A stretch of 64,000 nucleotides of DNA from Pseudomonadota bacterium (GCA_021812385.1 JAKANO010000008.1:1-64000), one strand, 5' to 3'; shown: positions 35,529-45,341, counted from the first letter of the stretch. A program made the numbers and translations. The notes: generated by a model from the sequence alone, not told the origin.

Positions 35529-36164
35529 TTACTTCAAGCCCGCCACGTAATTCGCCACCGCCTGCATTTCCTGATCGGACATTTTATTCGCAATGGTGCG
35601 CATCACTTTGCCCGCATCGTTGGCGCGCTCACCGGAGCGGAACGCCTTCAATTGCACCAAGATATAGTCTGCATGCTGACCACCCAGACGCGGATACTGG
35701 GCCGGTATCCCGGCACCGGTCGGTCCGTGACAGGCTGCGCAAGCCGGTAGGCCCGTCACGGCATTGCCGCCGCGATACACTTTTTGACCTTCGTCATACG
35801 GGATCTTGGCGGTGCCCGATTTGATCGCCTTGGAAGAGAAATACGCACCCAGGTTTAACATGTCTTGGTCCGACAATGTGGCGGTCATAGCACCCATCAC
35901 AGGGTTTTTCCGCACGCCATCCTTGTTCGGGTCTTGCATGCCCAGTTTAAAGTTATGCAACTGCTTGGTGATATACTCCGCGGGTTGACCGGCGAGTTTC
36001 GGATTGGCGGGCGCGACACTGTTACCATCGGCGGAATGACAAGCGGCGCACACTTGGGTCACGATCGTTTGTGCGCTGGCGGCATCGCCTTTAGCCGGGG
36101 CAGTTTCTGCTTGAGCACTCATGGCGGCACCCGTTAGCAAAACCATCGCCAAAATTGATTTCAT
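35529..36164 (-). CDS. Cytochrome c4-like diheme c-type cytochrome
   Basis: A 211-residue periplasmic protein with a signal peptide (AMVLLTGAAMSAQA) and two heme-binding motifs, VCAACHSADG and ACAACHGPTG, in two tandem class I domains. Candidate axial methionines are in KNPVMGAM and NKMSDQEM. Cytochromes c4 carry electrons to terminal oxidases or other acceptors. The downstream hairpin is shared with hemL. It diverges from engB. Confidence 0.93.
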   Translation of the reverse strand: MKSILAMVLLTGAAMSAQAETAPAKGDAASAQTIVTQVCAACHSADGNSVAPANPKLAGQPAEYITKQLHNFKLGMQDPNKDGVRKNPVMGAMTATLSDQDMLNLGAYFSSKAIKSGTAKIPYDEGQKVYRGGNAVTGLPACAACHGPTGAGIPAQYPRLGGQHADYILVQLKAFRSGERANDAGKVMRTIANKMSDQEMQAVANYVAGLK

Positions 36165-36197
36165 GAAAAGCTCCTTAAGCTGTCTTGTTGTTCCAAT

Positions 36198-36226
36198 TGG
36201 ATCAAATTGCCAAGTGGATCATATTG
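36198..36226. repeat. 12-base direct repeat upstream of cytochrome c4 gene
   Basis: TGGATCAAATTG is repeated as TGGATCATATTG with a 17-base period, starting 33 bases upstream of the cytochrome start in the c4-engB divergent gap. It could be a tandem operator, or may be chance. Confidence 0.4.
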
Positions 36227-36322
36227 GTAGAATGGCACTAGCAAACAAAATTAGTAACCCATTATTCTACCTAACTATTCACTTTATCGCCAAGTCCAAA
36301 ATGGATAGGCCCCTGGATCTGT

Positions 36323-36922
36323 ATGTCGCTCTTTAGCCAACTCACCTTTGAAACCTCGGTTCACGAACTCAATACCCTGCCGCTCAGCAAGCGCGAAGTC
36401 GCCTTTGCCGGCCGCTCCAATGCCGGAAAATCCAGCGCGATCAATACGCTGGCGCGGCACAAATTAGCCTTTGTCAGCAAAACACCGGGGCGCACGCAAT
36501 TGCTGAATTTTTTCCGCATCAGCCCCGGCAATTATTTGGTCGACTTGCCCGGTTACGGCTATGCCGAAGTGCCGCAAGAGGTAAAAAAACATTGGCAAGC
36601 GGTGCTGGCGCGCTATTTAGAAACGCGCCAAGAACTGGTTGGGCTGGTGATGATTATGGATGTGCGGCATCCGCTGACCCCGCTCGACCTTAAAATGCTG
36701 GAGTGGTATGGACCTACAGGGCGCCCCATTCATGTTCTGTTGACCAAGTCCGACAAGCTGTCGAAAAATCCTGCGGCCGCCACTTTGAAGCAAGTACGCA
36801 CTACGCTGCAAGCCAGCTATCCGCAATGCACCGTGCAATTGTTCTCGAGCCTGAAAAAAACCGGGATAGAGGAAGCGGAGGCGATTATCGGCAGTTGGTT
36901 GCACGATCCCGATCAGACATAA
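36323..36922 (+). CDS. engB: Ribosome-biogenesis GTPase EngB (YsxC/YihA)
   Basis: A 199-residue TrmE-Era-EngA-like GTPase needed for large-subunit ribosome assembly. G motifs: P-loop GRSNAGKSS, switch/G3 [11 protein letters not shown], and G4 TKSDKL. The start [13 protein letters not shown] matches the family. In many proteobacteria engB is divergent from a cytochrome c4, as here. It is followed by a structured intergenic region. Confidence 0.96.
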   Translation: MSLFSQLTFETSVHELNTLPLSKREVAFAGRSNAGKSSAINTLARHKLAFVSKTPGRTQLLNFFRISPGNYLVDLPGYGYAEVPQEVKKHWQAVLARYLETRQELVGLVMIMDVRHPLTPLDLKMLEWYGPTGRPIHVLLTKSDKLSKNPAAATLKQVRTTLQASYPQCTVQLFSSLKKTGIEEAEAIIGSWLHDPDQT

Positions 36923-36935
36923 TGACGCCGGGCAA

Positions 36936-37044
36936 TAAAAAGCCCCTGGCCAAAGGGGAACAAAAGCCAGGGGCGTAAATGCCTTAATGGGGATTAAGGC
37001 CCCGCTCAGGGAGGAGAAGCGGGCGACGATATTGCTACCGTCTG
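36936..37044 (-). ncRNA. Candidate small RNA with anti-Shine-Dalgarno loops, antisense-oriented between engB and hemB
   Basis: On the minus strand three consecutive hairpins are followed by a T5 tract: stem CCCGCT/AGCGGG with loop containing CTCCTCCC (37023-37001), stem GCCTTAA/TTAAGGC with a C-rich loop (37000-36981), and a 9-base stem GCCCCTGGC/GCCAGGGGC (36974-36942), then TTTTT. No minus-strand gene is here to need a terminator. Upstream, GGAACT (37077-37072) and TCTTA (37054-37050) are spaced 17 bases apart, like an extracytoplasmic-stress sigma promoter. The predicted RNA is about 105 nt. C-rich loops of this kind in known sRNAs bind ribosome-binding sites. Confidence 0.55.
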
Positions 37045-37097
37045 CTTATTAAGATAGGCCAGTTTTAATTTAGTTCCTGAGCCAAGCAAATTTTTAA

Positions 37098-38162
<1,065 letters not shown>

Positions 38163-38168
38163 CCCGGC

Positions 38169-39380
38169 TCAAACATTCGCCCGCAGCGCCTCGATCACCG
38201 GCGTTCTTGAAACGCGCGCGGCTGGCAGCAGGGCGCCCAGGACGGTGGCGGCGAACCCCACCAAATAAGCCTTGCCAAGCACGGCGGGAATAATCGTGAT
38301 GTGGCCGGTGTAGCCCAAATTGGCATTGGGCGGCGGCGGCATGGGAATGCCGATGGCCGATATGGCCCATGCCAGCGCAACGCCCAGGATCACCCCCAGC
38401 AGCGCGCTCACCAGCCCGAGCAAGCAGCTTTCCACCAGGATCAGTCGGAACACATAAGTGCTGCGATTGCCCAATGCCATCATGGTGCCGAATTCACCCA
38501 GGCGCTCGAACACGCTCATGTTGATGTTGTTGGCCACGCTCAGCAACACCATCACCAAAATGATGAATTGCAGCACGCCAAACTGTTGCCCGTACAGCTT
38601 GACGGTTTTTTCGTAAAAATCGTTGAGCTCAATCCAGGTCTTGACCTCATAGCCGGATTTCCCTAACTGCCGTTGCAGCAGCGCAGCGACGGCAGCGGTG
38701 TCTTGCGTGCGATGCAGGGAGACCACCAGTGCGTTCACTTTCTGCGTGTACAGCAACTCCTGGGCAGCAGGCAAGGCAATGCGCACGGCGCGCGCGTCGA
38801 AGTCCTTGGAGAAGCTCTGGAACACGCCGATCACTTCGAAATCCAGGCTGTTGAGCGCACCTTCGGCGGCATTCGCGACCAGCGTGACATGGTCGCCCGG
38901 CTTCAACTTGAGCGATGCCGCGACACCCTCGCCAAGGAGAATACCCTGCGCGTCGGAGTCCTTGAGCTGGCGCCCCTGGCTGATCTTGAGATAACTGCCG
39001 AGACGCGCCTCTTTGTCCGGTTCCACGCCTTCACCGATGATGGGCCAGTCGGTGCGGCCATTGTTCAGCAGCCCGGCGAACTGGATGCGCGCCAGGACAT
39101 CCGCGACTTCGGGGTGCTGCATGATGGAGTGGCGCAAGCTTTCGGGATTGTCGATCAAATACTTCTCGGGGCTGCGGCTTCCCGCTTCATAGAAACCTTG
39201 ACGAAATATTTGCAGGTGGCCGGAGCGCGAATGAATAGAAGCTTCGCCGAGTTGCGTAAAAATGTCCTGCACGAAACCACCCGTGAGGATGAGCGCGATG
39301 ACGCCGGCACAGATCGCCAAGGCGGTGATCGCGGTACGCGACTTTTGCCGAAGAAGATTGCGCAGGGCGAGCGAGAACAT
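38169..39380 (-). CDS. ABC transporter permease, FtsX/MacB type (second)
   Basis: A 403-residue protein with one N-terminal helix (FSLALRNLLRQKSRTAITALAI), a large extracytoplasmic MacB-PCD domain, and three C-terminal helices of an FtsX domain (MALGNRSTYVFRLILVESCLLGLV). It pairs with the permease gene upstream, both carrying IGIPMPPPP near the last helix. The two likely form a heterodimer with the divergent ATPase in a LolCDE-like lipid or lipoprotein extraction machine. The ATG at 39380 fits the 8-base gap; the frame extends further without support. Confidence 0.88.
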   Translation of the reverse strand: MFSLALRNLLRQKSRTAITALAICAGVIALILTGGFVQDIFTQLGEASIHSRSGHLQIFRQGFYEAGSRSPEKYLIDNPESLRHSIMQHPEVADVLARIQFAGLLNNGRTDWPIIGEGVEPDKEARLGSYLKISQGRQLKDSDAQGILLGEGVAASLKLKPGDHVTLVANAAEGALNSLDFEVIGVFQSFSKDFDARAVRIALPAAQELLYTQKVNALVVSLHRTQDTAAVAALLQRQLGKSGYEVKTWIELNDFYEKTVKLYGQQFGVLQFIILVMVLLSVANNINMSVFERLGEFGTMMALGNRSTYVFRLILVESCLLGLVSALLGVILGVALAWAISAIGIPMPPPPNANLGYTGHITIIPAVLGKAYLVGFAATVLGALLPAARVSRTPVIEALRANV

Positions 39381-39388
39381 GTCGGCGT

Positions 39389-40606
39389 CTACCGGTTGTG
39401 CCGCAGGGCGTCGACGATGGTAAGCCGCGAGGCCTTCCATGCCGGGTAGACGCTCGCGATCAACGTCGTCGCCACCGCCAGCAGCAGGGATTCGAAAGCG
39501 AGCGTCGGCGTGATGCGAATTTGCCCGATCAGCGCGCGATCCATGCCGGGCGGCGGCGGCATGGGAATGCCGATGGCGGAGATCAGCATAGCCAGGCCCA
39601 AGCCGAGAACCAAGCCGATGAGCGCGCCAAAAATACCCAGCAATAAGCCTTCGGAAAGAAACATGGTGATGAGCTGGCGACGGCGCGTGCCCATGGCCAT
39701 GATGGTGCCGATCTCGCCGGTGCGCTCCATGACGTTCATCATCATGGTGTTGGAAATGCCGAGAATAATGATGGCGCCGATAATGATTCTAACCACGCCG
39801 AACTGGCGCGAGAACAGCACCACGGTCTTGTTGTAGAAATCTGCCAGCTGGGTCCACGGCACCAACTCGAATTTCGTGCGATCCAGCTTGCCGCGCAGTT
39901 GCCCCATGATTTTTTCCGTATCATCGGTGCGTTGCAGCAAAGTCACCCAGACGTGGGAACCGGAAACGCCCATGAGCTTTTGCGCCAGCGGCAAGGGCAC
40001 GCGCAGGGCCGAATCGTCATAGGCCTTTACTATGGTGGAAAAAAGTCCCAGCACATGGCCTTCCACCGCTCTAACGCCGCCCGACGGCAGATTCGTCAGC
40101 AACACCACCTGATCGCCGACATGCACGCCCAGGTTGGCCGCCAGCCCGCGCCCCATCACGATACCGTTCTGATCGCCCGGCAGCAGATTCGTCCCCTGCG
40201 TAATAATCACCGAGCGGCTTAGAAAAGCCTCGCGCTGGGGATCCACGCCTTCGCCGACGAACGATACGGTCGCCTCACCATGACTCACCAAGCCGCTAAA
40301 CCCCAGGCGCGGCGCAACCGTGACCACGCCCGGCGTATTCTCGATAGCCGCGAGTTCCGGCGACTGCGCCGGAAGCAAATAATGGAATGGGTCGGCGGTT
40401 CCTGAAACTTGATAGCCGAGACGCGAAATCTGAATATGCCCTAGGCGCGAGCCCACCGTATCTTCGCGCATGGCCCAAAAGATCCACTGAATGAAACCGC
40501 CCGCCAACAACAAGGCAATCACGCCAAAGCTCACCGCGGCCAAGGACAGCAAGCTGCGGCGCCGTTGCCGCACGATATTGCGGAAAGCCAGAACGAATGT
40601 GTTCAT
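39389..40606 (-). CDS. ABC transporter permease, FtsX/MacB type (first)
   Basis: A 405-residue FtsX-type permease: N-terminal helix (LAFRNIVRQRRRSLLSLAAVSFGV), extracytoplasmic MacB-PCD domain and C-terminal helices (MGTRRRQLITMFLSEGLLLGIFGALIG, IGIPMPPPP). Family members act with an ATPase in mechanotransmission rather than classic import, moving lipoproteins or hydrophobic substrates from the inner membrane outward. It lies 17 bases after the LolA-like gene, which supports a chaperone hand-off. It is not LolC or LolE by clear sequence identity. Confidence 0.88.
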   Translation of the reverse strand: MNTFVLAFRNIVRQRRRSLLSLAAVSFGVIALLLAGGFIQWIFWAMREDTVGSRLGHIQISRLGYQVSGTADPFHYLLPAQSPELAAIENTPGVVTVAPRLGFSGLVSHGEATVSFVGEGVDPQREAFLSRSVIITQGTNLLPGDQNGIVMGRGLAANLGVHVGDQVVLLTNLPSGGVRAVEGHVLGLFSTIVKAYDDSALRVPLPLAQKLMGVSGSHVWVTLLQRTDDTEKIMGQLRGKLDRTKFELVPWTQLADFYNKTVVLFSRQFGVVRIIIGAIIILGISNTMMMNVMERTGEIGTIMAMGTRRRQLITMFLSEGLLLGIFGALIGLVLGLGLAMLISAIGIPMPPPPGMDRALIGQIRITPTLAFESLLLAVATTLIASVYPAWKASRLTIVDALRHNR

Positions 40607-40623
40607 GCGGAACTAATCCCCGG

Positions 40624-41412
40624 TCATTCCAGCTTCTTCAGGTAATCCTTGGTAAAAATCTTGTCCGGCAACTCGCGCAGCTTCATGCCGTGGTAATCGA
40701 GCACCGACTGTTCGCCGTGCCGCAGCGCATCTTCCATGACCAAACGGGTTGGCCGCACCTTGCCGCCCATGCTCTGAAAATTTTGGTATTTGCAGGTTTT
40801 CAGCAGGCGGTTGGACAGCGAATAAAACTCCGCTTTGTAAGGCCACGCATTCGACTGCTTCACCCAATACAGCACTTTCTGATAAGTCACGCTACGATCC
40901 ACCGCCGTGAGTTCGAGCACCTGGTAAGCCTCGCCGTCGATGGTTTCGTTGCGTAATAGCCGTGGCACATAATCGCCGCTGAAATTGGCGCGCGCCAAAT
41001 CGCCATTGGCCACTTGCCCGGTGAGGCGCTGCGACAACGCGAGCCGCACCGGCTGCGACACTTCGGGCAAGAACATCCACAGATCGCGCTCTTTCATCAG
41101 CATGATTTGGCCGCGCTCCGAAGCCGGCTCCATCACCATAACCACGGAATTTTCGTTGCCCTTGGAAAGCACGCGATATTTGCGCACATCGGCGCTATCG
41201 CCCGGGTGCGCCGTGGTTATGACCACATCGACTTGAAAACCTTCTTGCGGAAAACGCACCGTATCGGCTTTTTTGACAATGCTCCTGGCCAGCGCATCTT
41301 CCGCAGATGGCGCGGGCGCTTCCGCCGCCAGACCGTCCGCGGCTATTCCAGCACAAAACGCAAGGGTAAGAACAACATAGCGCACAGTGCCGAGGAATTT
41401 TGCGTTCATCAT
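40624..41412 (-). CDS. LolA-like outer-membrane lipoprotein-sorting protein
   Basis: A 262-residue periplasmic protein with a signal peptide (YVVLTLAFCAGIAADGLA), then a LolA/LppX-type half-barrel fold: PASERGQIMLMKERDLWMFLPEVSQPVRLALSQRLTGQV matches the LolA-like family seen with DUF1302 systems. It should bind a hydrophobic ligand during periplasmic transit. The ATG at 41412 (or 41409) follows a GGAG; an alternative start at 41430 adds MEYTQY. It is the first gene of the minus operon, divergent from the ATPase. Confidence 0.85.
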   Translation of the reverse strand: MMNAKFLGTVRYVVLTLAFCAGIAADGLAAEAPAPSAEDALARSIVKKADTVRFPQEGFQVDVVITTAHPGDSADVRKYRVLSKGNENSVVMVMEPASERGQIMLMKERDLWMFLPEVSQPVRLALSQRLTGQVANGDLARANFSGDYVPRLLRNETIDGEAYQVLELTAVDRSVTYQKVLYWVKQSNAWPYKAEFYSLSNRLLKTCKYQNFQSMGGKVRPTRLVMEDALRHGEQSVLDYHGMKLRELPDKIFTKDYLKKLE

Positions 41413-41481
41413 ATATTGTGTATACTCCATTTGGATCTTTTCACTCTACCATACACAGCGTACAGGCTAGGCAGGTTCGAA

Positions 41482-42228
41482 ATGAGCGTGGTTCGCGTAG
41501 AACATGTCAATAAATATTATCTTCTCGGCGAACAAAAAGTCCAAGCTCTGAAGGATATTTCTTTATCCATCGAACCCGGCGTGTTTCTCGCCATCGCCGG
41601 CCCCTCCGGCAGCGGCAAGACTACCCTGCTCAACCTGATCGGCTGCATCGACACACCCTCCAGCGGCAAGATTTTCATCAACGATCACGACGTCAGCGGC
41701 AAGACCCCGGACGAGTTGGCCGATTTGCGCGCCAGTAAAATTGGTTTCATTTTCCAGACCTTCAACCTGCTCCCAGTGTTAACCGCAGCGGAGAACGTCG
41801 AATATCCCTTGCTGCAGCGCAAGGCGCTGTCCAAAGCCGAGCGCCGCGAACGTATCGCCTACTTCCTTGACATGGTGGGGCTCAGCAAGTTTGCCGACCA
41901 CCGCCCCAACCAATTGAGCGGCGGCCAACGGCAGCGCGTGGCGATCGCCCGCGCACTGGTCATCAAACCCTCGATCGTGCTGGCGGACGAGCCCACCGCC
42001 AACCTGGATCTCGCGACCGGCAAGGATATTTTGCAGTTGATGAAACAGATCAACCGCCGCCTCAACACCACCTTCATTTTTTCCACCCATGATCGGCATG
42101 TCATGGCCATGGCGGATCGGCTGATCCGCGTGGAAGACGGCAGCATCACCATGCTCGGGACACGCATCGAAAACCAATGGTCAATGGTGCGCGAGCGCCG
42201 CAGCGTGCCGCGCCACGACGCACCATAG
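41482..42228 (+). CDS. ABC transporter ATP-binding protein (MacB/LolD type)
   Basis: A 248-residue ATPase: Walker A GPSGSGKTT, Q-loop FQTFNLLP, signature LSGGQRQRVAIARAL, Walker B IVLADEPTANLD and switch His STHDRHVM. It fits the MacB/LolD group that energises FtsX-type permeases. It is divergent from the LolA-permease-permease operon by about 70 bases, so the shared region is probably the regulatory hub. The plus-strand frame is open far upstream, but that is antisense to the LolA-like gene. Confidence 0.92.
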   Translation: MSVVRVEHVNKYYLLGEQKVQALKDISLSIEPGVFLAIAGPSGSGKTTLLNLIGCIDTPSSGKIFINDHDVSGKTPDELADLRASKIGFIFQTFNLLPVLTAAENVEYPLLQRKALSKAERRERIAYFLDMVGLSKFADHRPNQLSGGQRQRVAIARALVIKPSIVLADEPTANLDLATGKDILQLMKQINRRLNTTFIFSTHDRHVMAMADRLIRVEDGSITMLGTRIENQWSMVRERRSVPRHDAP

Positions 42229-42254
42229 TGCAGCATTAGGGAGAGCATACACGC

Positions 42255-43697
42255 ATGAAAAATAACCACCTCCAGCGCCGGCTGATCGCCAGCATCGCGC
42301 TGGCTCTATGCACGACGGCCATTCAGGCGGCAGAAAACTTGCCGAGTTCCCGCGACGCCTTGTTCGGCGACGACGAAGCGCCGAAACAAGCTGCGCCGGC
42401 TAAGCAGGAAGCCGCCCCCAAGCCGGGGGATTCCAAGGAAGCGCTGTTCGGCGATGACCTGGGGCTCCCCAAAAAGACCCCAGCCGCGTCGAGCTGGAGG
42501 GGTTATATCCAAGAAGAACTGGCGCACACCACCGCATCTCCGGCGCGTTGGTCCAAAATACTCACCCGCGCGGAAATCGAAAACCAGGGCAGGCTGAACG
42601 ACAAAGTCAAATATAAGTTGAGTGCGCGGCTGGATTACGATGCGGTCTACGACCTGTATAAAAACCATTACCCGACGGATGTGCGCAACAACCAGAAACT
42701 GAATTTCAACCTGCGCGAAAACTATCTGGACGTCGACGCCGGCGACTGGGATTTCCGTCTTGGCCGCCAACAAGTGGTATGGGGCGAAGTGGTGGGGCTG
42801 TTTTTTGCCGATGTAGTTTCCGCCAAGGACGACCGCGAGTTCATCCTGCCCGATTTCGATGTGCTGCGCATTCCGCAGTGGGCGGTGCGTGCCGAATATT
42901 TCAAAAATGACTTCCATGCCGAGTTGCTGTGGATTCCCGTCCCGACCTATGACGAGATTGGCAAGCCGGGGGCTAATTTCTTCCCCGGACTGCCCGCCGT
43001 GCCCGGTTTTGCCACCCAATACCAGAACGAGCTACGCCCAGAGCGCACGCTCGGCAACACCAATTATGGCCTGCGCCTGTCCACCTTGAACAATGGCTGG
43101 GATGTTTCCGGTTTCTATTACCACAGCCTGGATGCCGCCCCTACTTTCTACCGCAATATTGCGCTTGCGCCGCAGCCAACCCTAAGCTACCAAGCACGGC
43201 ATGATCGCATCCAGCAAATAGGCGGCACGGTCGCCAAGGACTTGGGCTCCTTCGTGCTGAAAGGGGAGGCGGTGTACACCCACGGCCGACAATTCAACGT
43301 GACTAATCTAACGGATTCCGACGGCGTGGTGCCGCAAAATACCCTGGATTGGGTGGCCAGTTTGGATTTCGACCTGCCCGCCGAAACCCGCCTCAACCTG
43401 CAATTGTTCCAGCGCGTGTTTTTCAACCACAACCCCGACATCATTTCCGATAAGCACGAAAATGGCTTCAGCGTGCTGTTGAATGGCAAGCTGACCCATC
43501 GTGTCGAGGCGCAAGCCTTGTGGATCGCCAGCCTAAACCGCAGCGATTGGCTGCTGCGCCCGAGCGTGACCTGGACCATGGAAAGGAACTTGCGGCTGCG
43601 CTTCGGCGCGGATATTTTCCAGGGGCCGCCGCTGGGCTTGTTCGGCCGCTTCGACAATCAGGATCGGGTGTATACCGAGTTGCGCTATAGCTACTGA
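42255..43697 (+). CDS. DUF1302-like outer-membrane beta-barrel protein
   Basis: A 480-residue protein with a signal peptide (IALALCTTAIQA), then a low-complexity periplasmic lead with the motif ALFGDD twice (DALFGDDEAPKQ and EALFGDDLGLPKK), then a barrel-like body rich in aromatic strand ends such as LDYDAVYDLY and RQQVVWGEVVGLFFADVV, ending in Tyr-rich YTELRYSY. The W-G-E motif and overall length fit DUF1302 outer-membrane proteins. It probably accepts the substrate delivered by the LolA-like protein. Its function is unknown. Confidence 0.75.
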   Translation: MKNNHLQRRLIASIALALCTTAIQAAENLPSSRDALFGDDEAPKQAAPAKQEAAPKPGDSKEALFGDDLGLPKKTPAASSWRGYIQEELAHTTASPARWSKILTRAEIENQGRLNDKVKYKLSARLDYDAVYDLYKNHYPTDVRNNQKLNFNLRENYLDVDAGDWDFRLGRQQVVWGEVVGLFFADVVSAKDDREFILPDFDVLRIPQWAVRAEYFKNDFHAELLWIPVPTYDEIGKPGANFFPGLPAVPGFATQYQNELRPERTLGNTNYGLRLSTLNNGWDVSGFYYHSLDAAPTFYRNIALAPQPTLSYQARHDRIQQIGGTVAKDLGSFVLKGEAVYTHGRQFNVTNLTDSDGVVPQNTLDWVASLDFDLPAETRLNLQLFQRVFFNHNPDIISDKHENGFSVLLNGKLTHRVEAQALWIASLNRSDWLLRPSVTWTMERNLRLRFGADIFQGPPLGLFGRFDNQDRVYTELRYSY

Positions 43698-43718
43698 GTA
43701 TGGCTCAGCTAGCGCGCA

Positions 43719-44477
43719 TCAGCTGCCGCGAACGAGGGCGCGCCGCTCGCGGTCGATACGAATAATGTAGCGTTGGATCATCGCTTGATGGGGCGCGGGT
43801 ATGCCCACAAACACGCAGCCGGCGCGCAATACTGCTTGGCCGGAACGGCGTGTGGTTTTTTGTAAATTGCGCACTTCCAGTGCTGAGACCACGGTTCCCT
43901 CTTCCGGCAAGGCGATACGGCAATTTGGCAAAAGGGTTCCCTCAGCCAGGATAACTGTTCCAGGAAAACCGCTGATGCCAACTCCGCCCACGCTAATATC
44001 CGCTACTTCCGCATCAACCCGTTGGCCGCCCAAATCAGGCACGATGCAGCGCAGCGGGACACGAATCGGCGCTACCAGGCGGTAGTATTCGCGCCTTTGC
44101 AGCTTCAGCAAGCTGGACGGCAGTTTCGTACGAAAAGCCGGGCGTCCCTTAAATTCCATCTGTTCCAAAGCTGCGGTGCTAAACTGAATTTTGATGCGGT
44201 TTTGATTCGTGACAAAAATGAATTTGTTGCTCGCGAGTGCTCGGCGATTGGTTTCAGGGTCAGGGCCACAGTCGAGCACCAAGCGCCCGGTATCGGGATC
44301 CGCATCCAAAATTGAAGTTAGCAAAAACTCCTGGCCTTGGTTGAAATAAGCGGTAACGATCTCGTTTTGACGCATGATGGCGCGCAAAATTTGCGCGATT
44401 TCCTGGCGCGAGTGCACTAAAAATTTAGCGTATTCAGCGGAAAGTGCATCCTGAAATAAGTTTTGTTGATCGGCCAT
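43719..44477 (-). CDS. YcgR-like PilZ c-di-GMP effector
   Basis: A 252-residue cytoplasmic protein: an N-terminal YcgR-type domain, then a PilZ domain with the c-di-GMP-binding motifs RREYYR (RxxxR-like) and DISVGGVG (the D/N-x-S-xx-G motif). YcgR proteins act as c-di-GMP-dependent brakes on the flagellar motor; without flagellar genes here it may have another target. It is divergent from the FeeM-like synthase by 96 bases and could couple c-di-GMP to that cluster or to the PEP-CTERM matrix. Confidence 0.88.
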   Translation of the reverse strand: MADQQNLFQDALSAEYAKFLVHSRQEIAQILRAIMRQNEIVTAYFNQGQEFLLTSILDADPDTGRLVLDCGPDPETNRRALASNKFIFVTNQNRIKIQFSTAALEQMEFKGRPAFRTKLPSSLLKLQRREYYRLVAPIRVPLRCIVPDLGGQRVDAEVADISVGGVGISGFPGTVILAEGTLLPNCRIALPEEGTVVSALEVRNLQKTTRRSGQAVLRAGCVFVGIPAPHQAMIQRYIIRIDRERRALVRGS

Positions 44478-44573
44478 GAGATTAAGTTACTCGCGAAATG
44501 AGCCGTTATTGTCCTTAAAATAACTTATTGACGCTAGGCAAACCTGTCGTTTTATTCGAAAAGTTGAATCGTC

Positions 44574-45341
44574 ATGAACACGCACGACACCCCAGCCGAT
44601 AGCTGGGCCAAAACGATTGCCGATTTGCCCTTGGGCCCAGGGCCGTTGCGCAGCTTGACGCTCGAACGCCAAGAGCTCGCCGGCACCAACAGCCTCGCCA
44701 TCGAGCAAGACATGTTCAAAGTGCGGCTTGCCAACTCCGAAGGCCGGCGAGAATCGGCCGATCTGTTGATCAAAAAGATGTATGCCTGGCGCGGTTACGA
44801 TACCAGCGGGGTGCTCAGCGACACGCCGAACCGCATCACGCTGATGGCGGATCTCAAAGGACGGGTAATCGGCACGCTCACCCTCGGTCTCGATTCCAGC
44901 ACCGGCTTACTGGTGGACCAGCTATATAAAGACGAAATCGACCGCCTGCGCCAAGAAAAACGCTTCGTCTGCGAGTTCACCAAGCTGGCGGTGGACCAGG
45001 ACTCCCACTCTCAACGCGTGCTCGCCGCCTTGTTTCATCTGGCCTACATTTATGCCCACAATATCCACGGCGCGACCGATTTCGTGATCGAAGTGAATCC
45101 GCGCCATGCGGTGTTCTATAAACGCATGCTGGGCTTTGCCCAATTAGGCGAGGAACGCATGTGTCCGCGCGTCAATGCGCCGGCGGTACTGCTGCGGCTC
45201 ACTTGCGAATATGCCACTGAAAACACCAAAAAATATGGCGGCACCATGCATGAATTGCCGGATGTGCGCTCGCTTTACCCCTTTGCCTTCAGCCCCGCTG
45301 ACGAGGCGGGTATTACGCAGCGCCTCATGCGCGGCGAGTAG
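44574..45341 (+). CDS. FeeM-like long-chain N-acyl amino acid synthase
   Basis: A 255-residue GNAT/LuxI-like acyltransferase. The fold landmarks of FeeM-type enzymes are present: RFVCEFTKLAVD and the EVNPRHAVFYKRMLGF signature, plus the GRVIGTLTLGLD strand. The family joins a fatty acyl group, usually from acyl-ACP, to an amino acid. Such synthases have been linked to PEP-CTERM/exosortase systems in Gram-negative bacteria. It is the first gene of a five-gene run (desaturase, ThiF, two nitroreductases). Its amino acid substrate cannot be read from the sequence. Confidence 0.85.
   Translation: MNTHDTPADSWAKTIADLPLGPGPLRSLTLERQELAGTNSLAIEQDMFKVRLANSEGRRESADLLIKKMYAWRGYDTSGVLSDTPNRITLMADLKGRVIGTLTLGLDSSTGLLVDQLYKDEIDRLRQEKRFVCEFTKLAVDQDSHSQRVLAALFHLAYIYAHNIHGATDFVIEVNPRHAVFYKRMLGFAQLGEERMCPRVNAPAVLLRLTCEYATENTKKYGGTMHELPDVRSLYPFAFSPADEAGITQRLMRGE

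Noticed and set aside
36942-36974. Terminator of engB
   Set aside because: The hairpin is real, but its T-run is on the minus strand, so it cannot end engB; it fits the candidate small RNA.
41461-41490. GGTTCGAA as a tRNA T-arm
   Set aside because: No acceptor stem, D-arm or anticodon arm around it.
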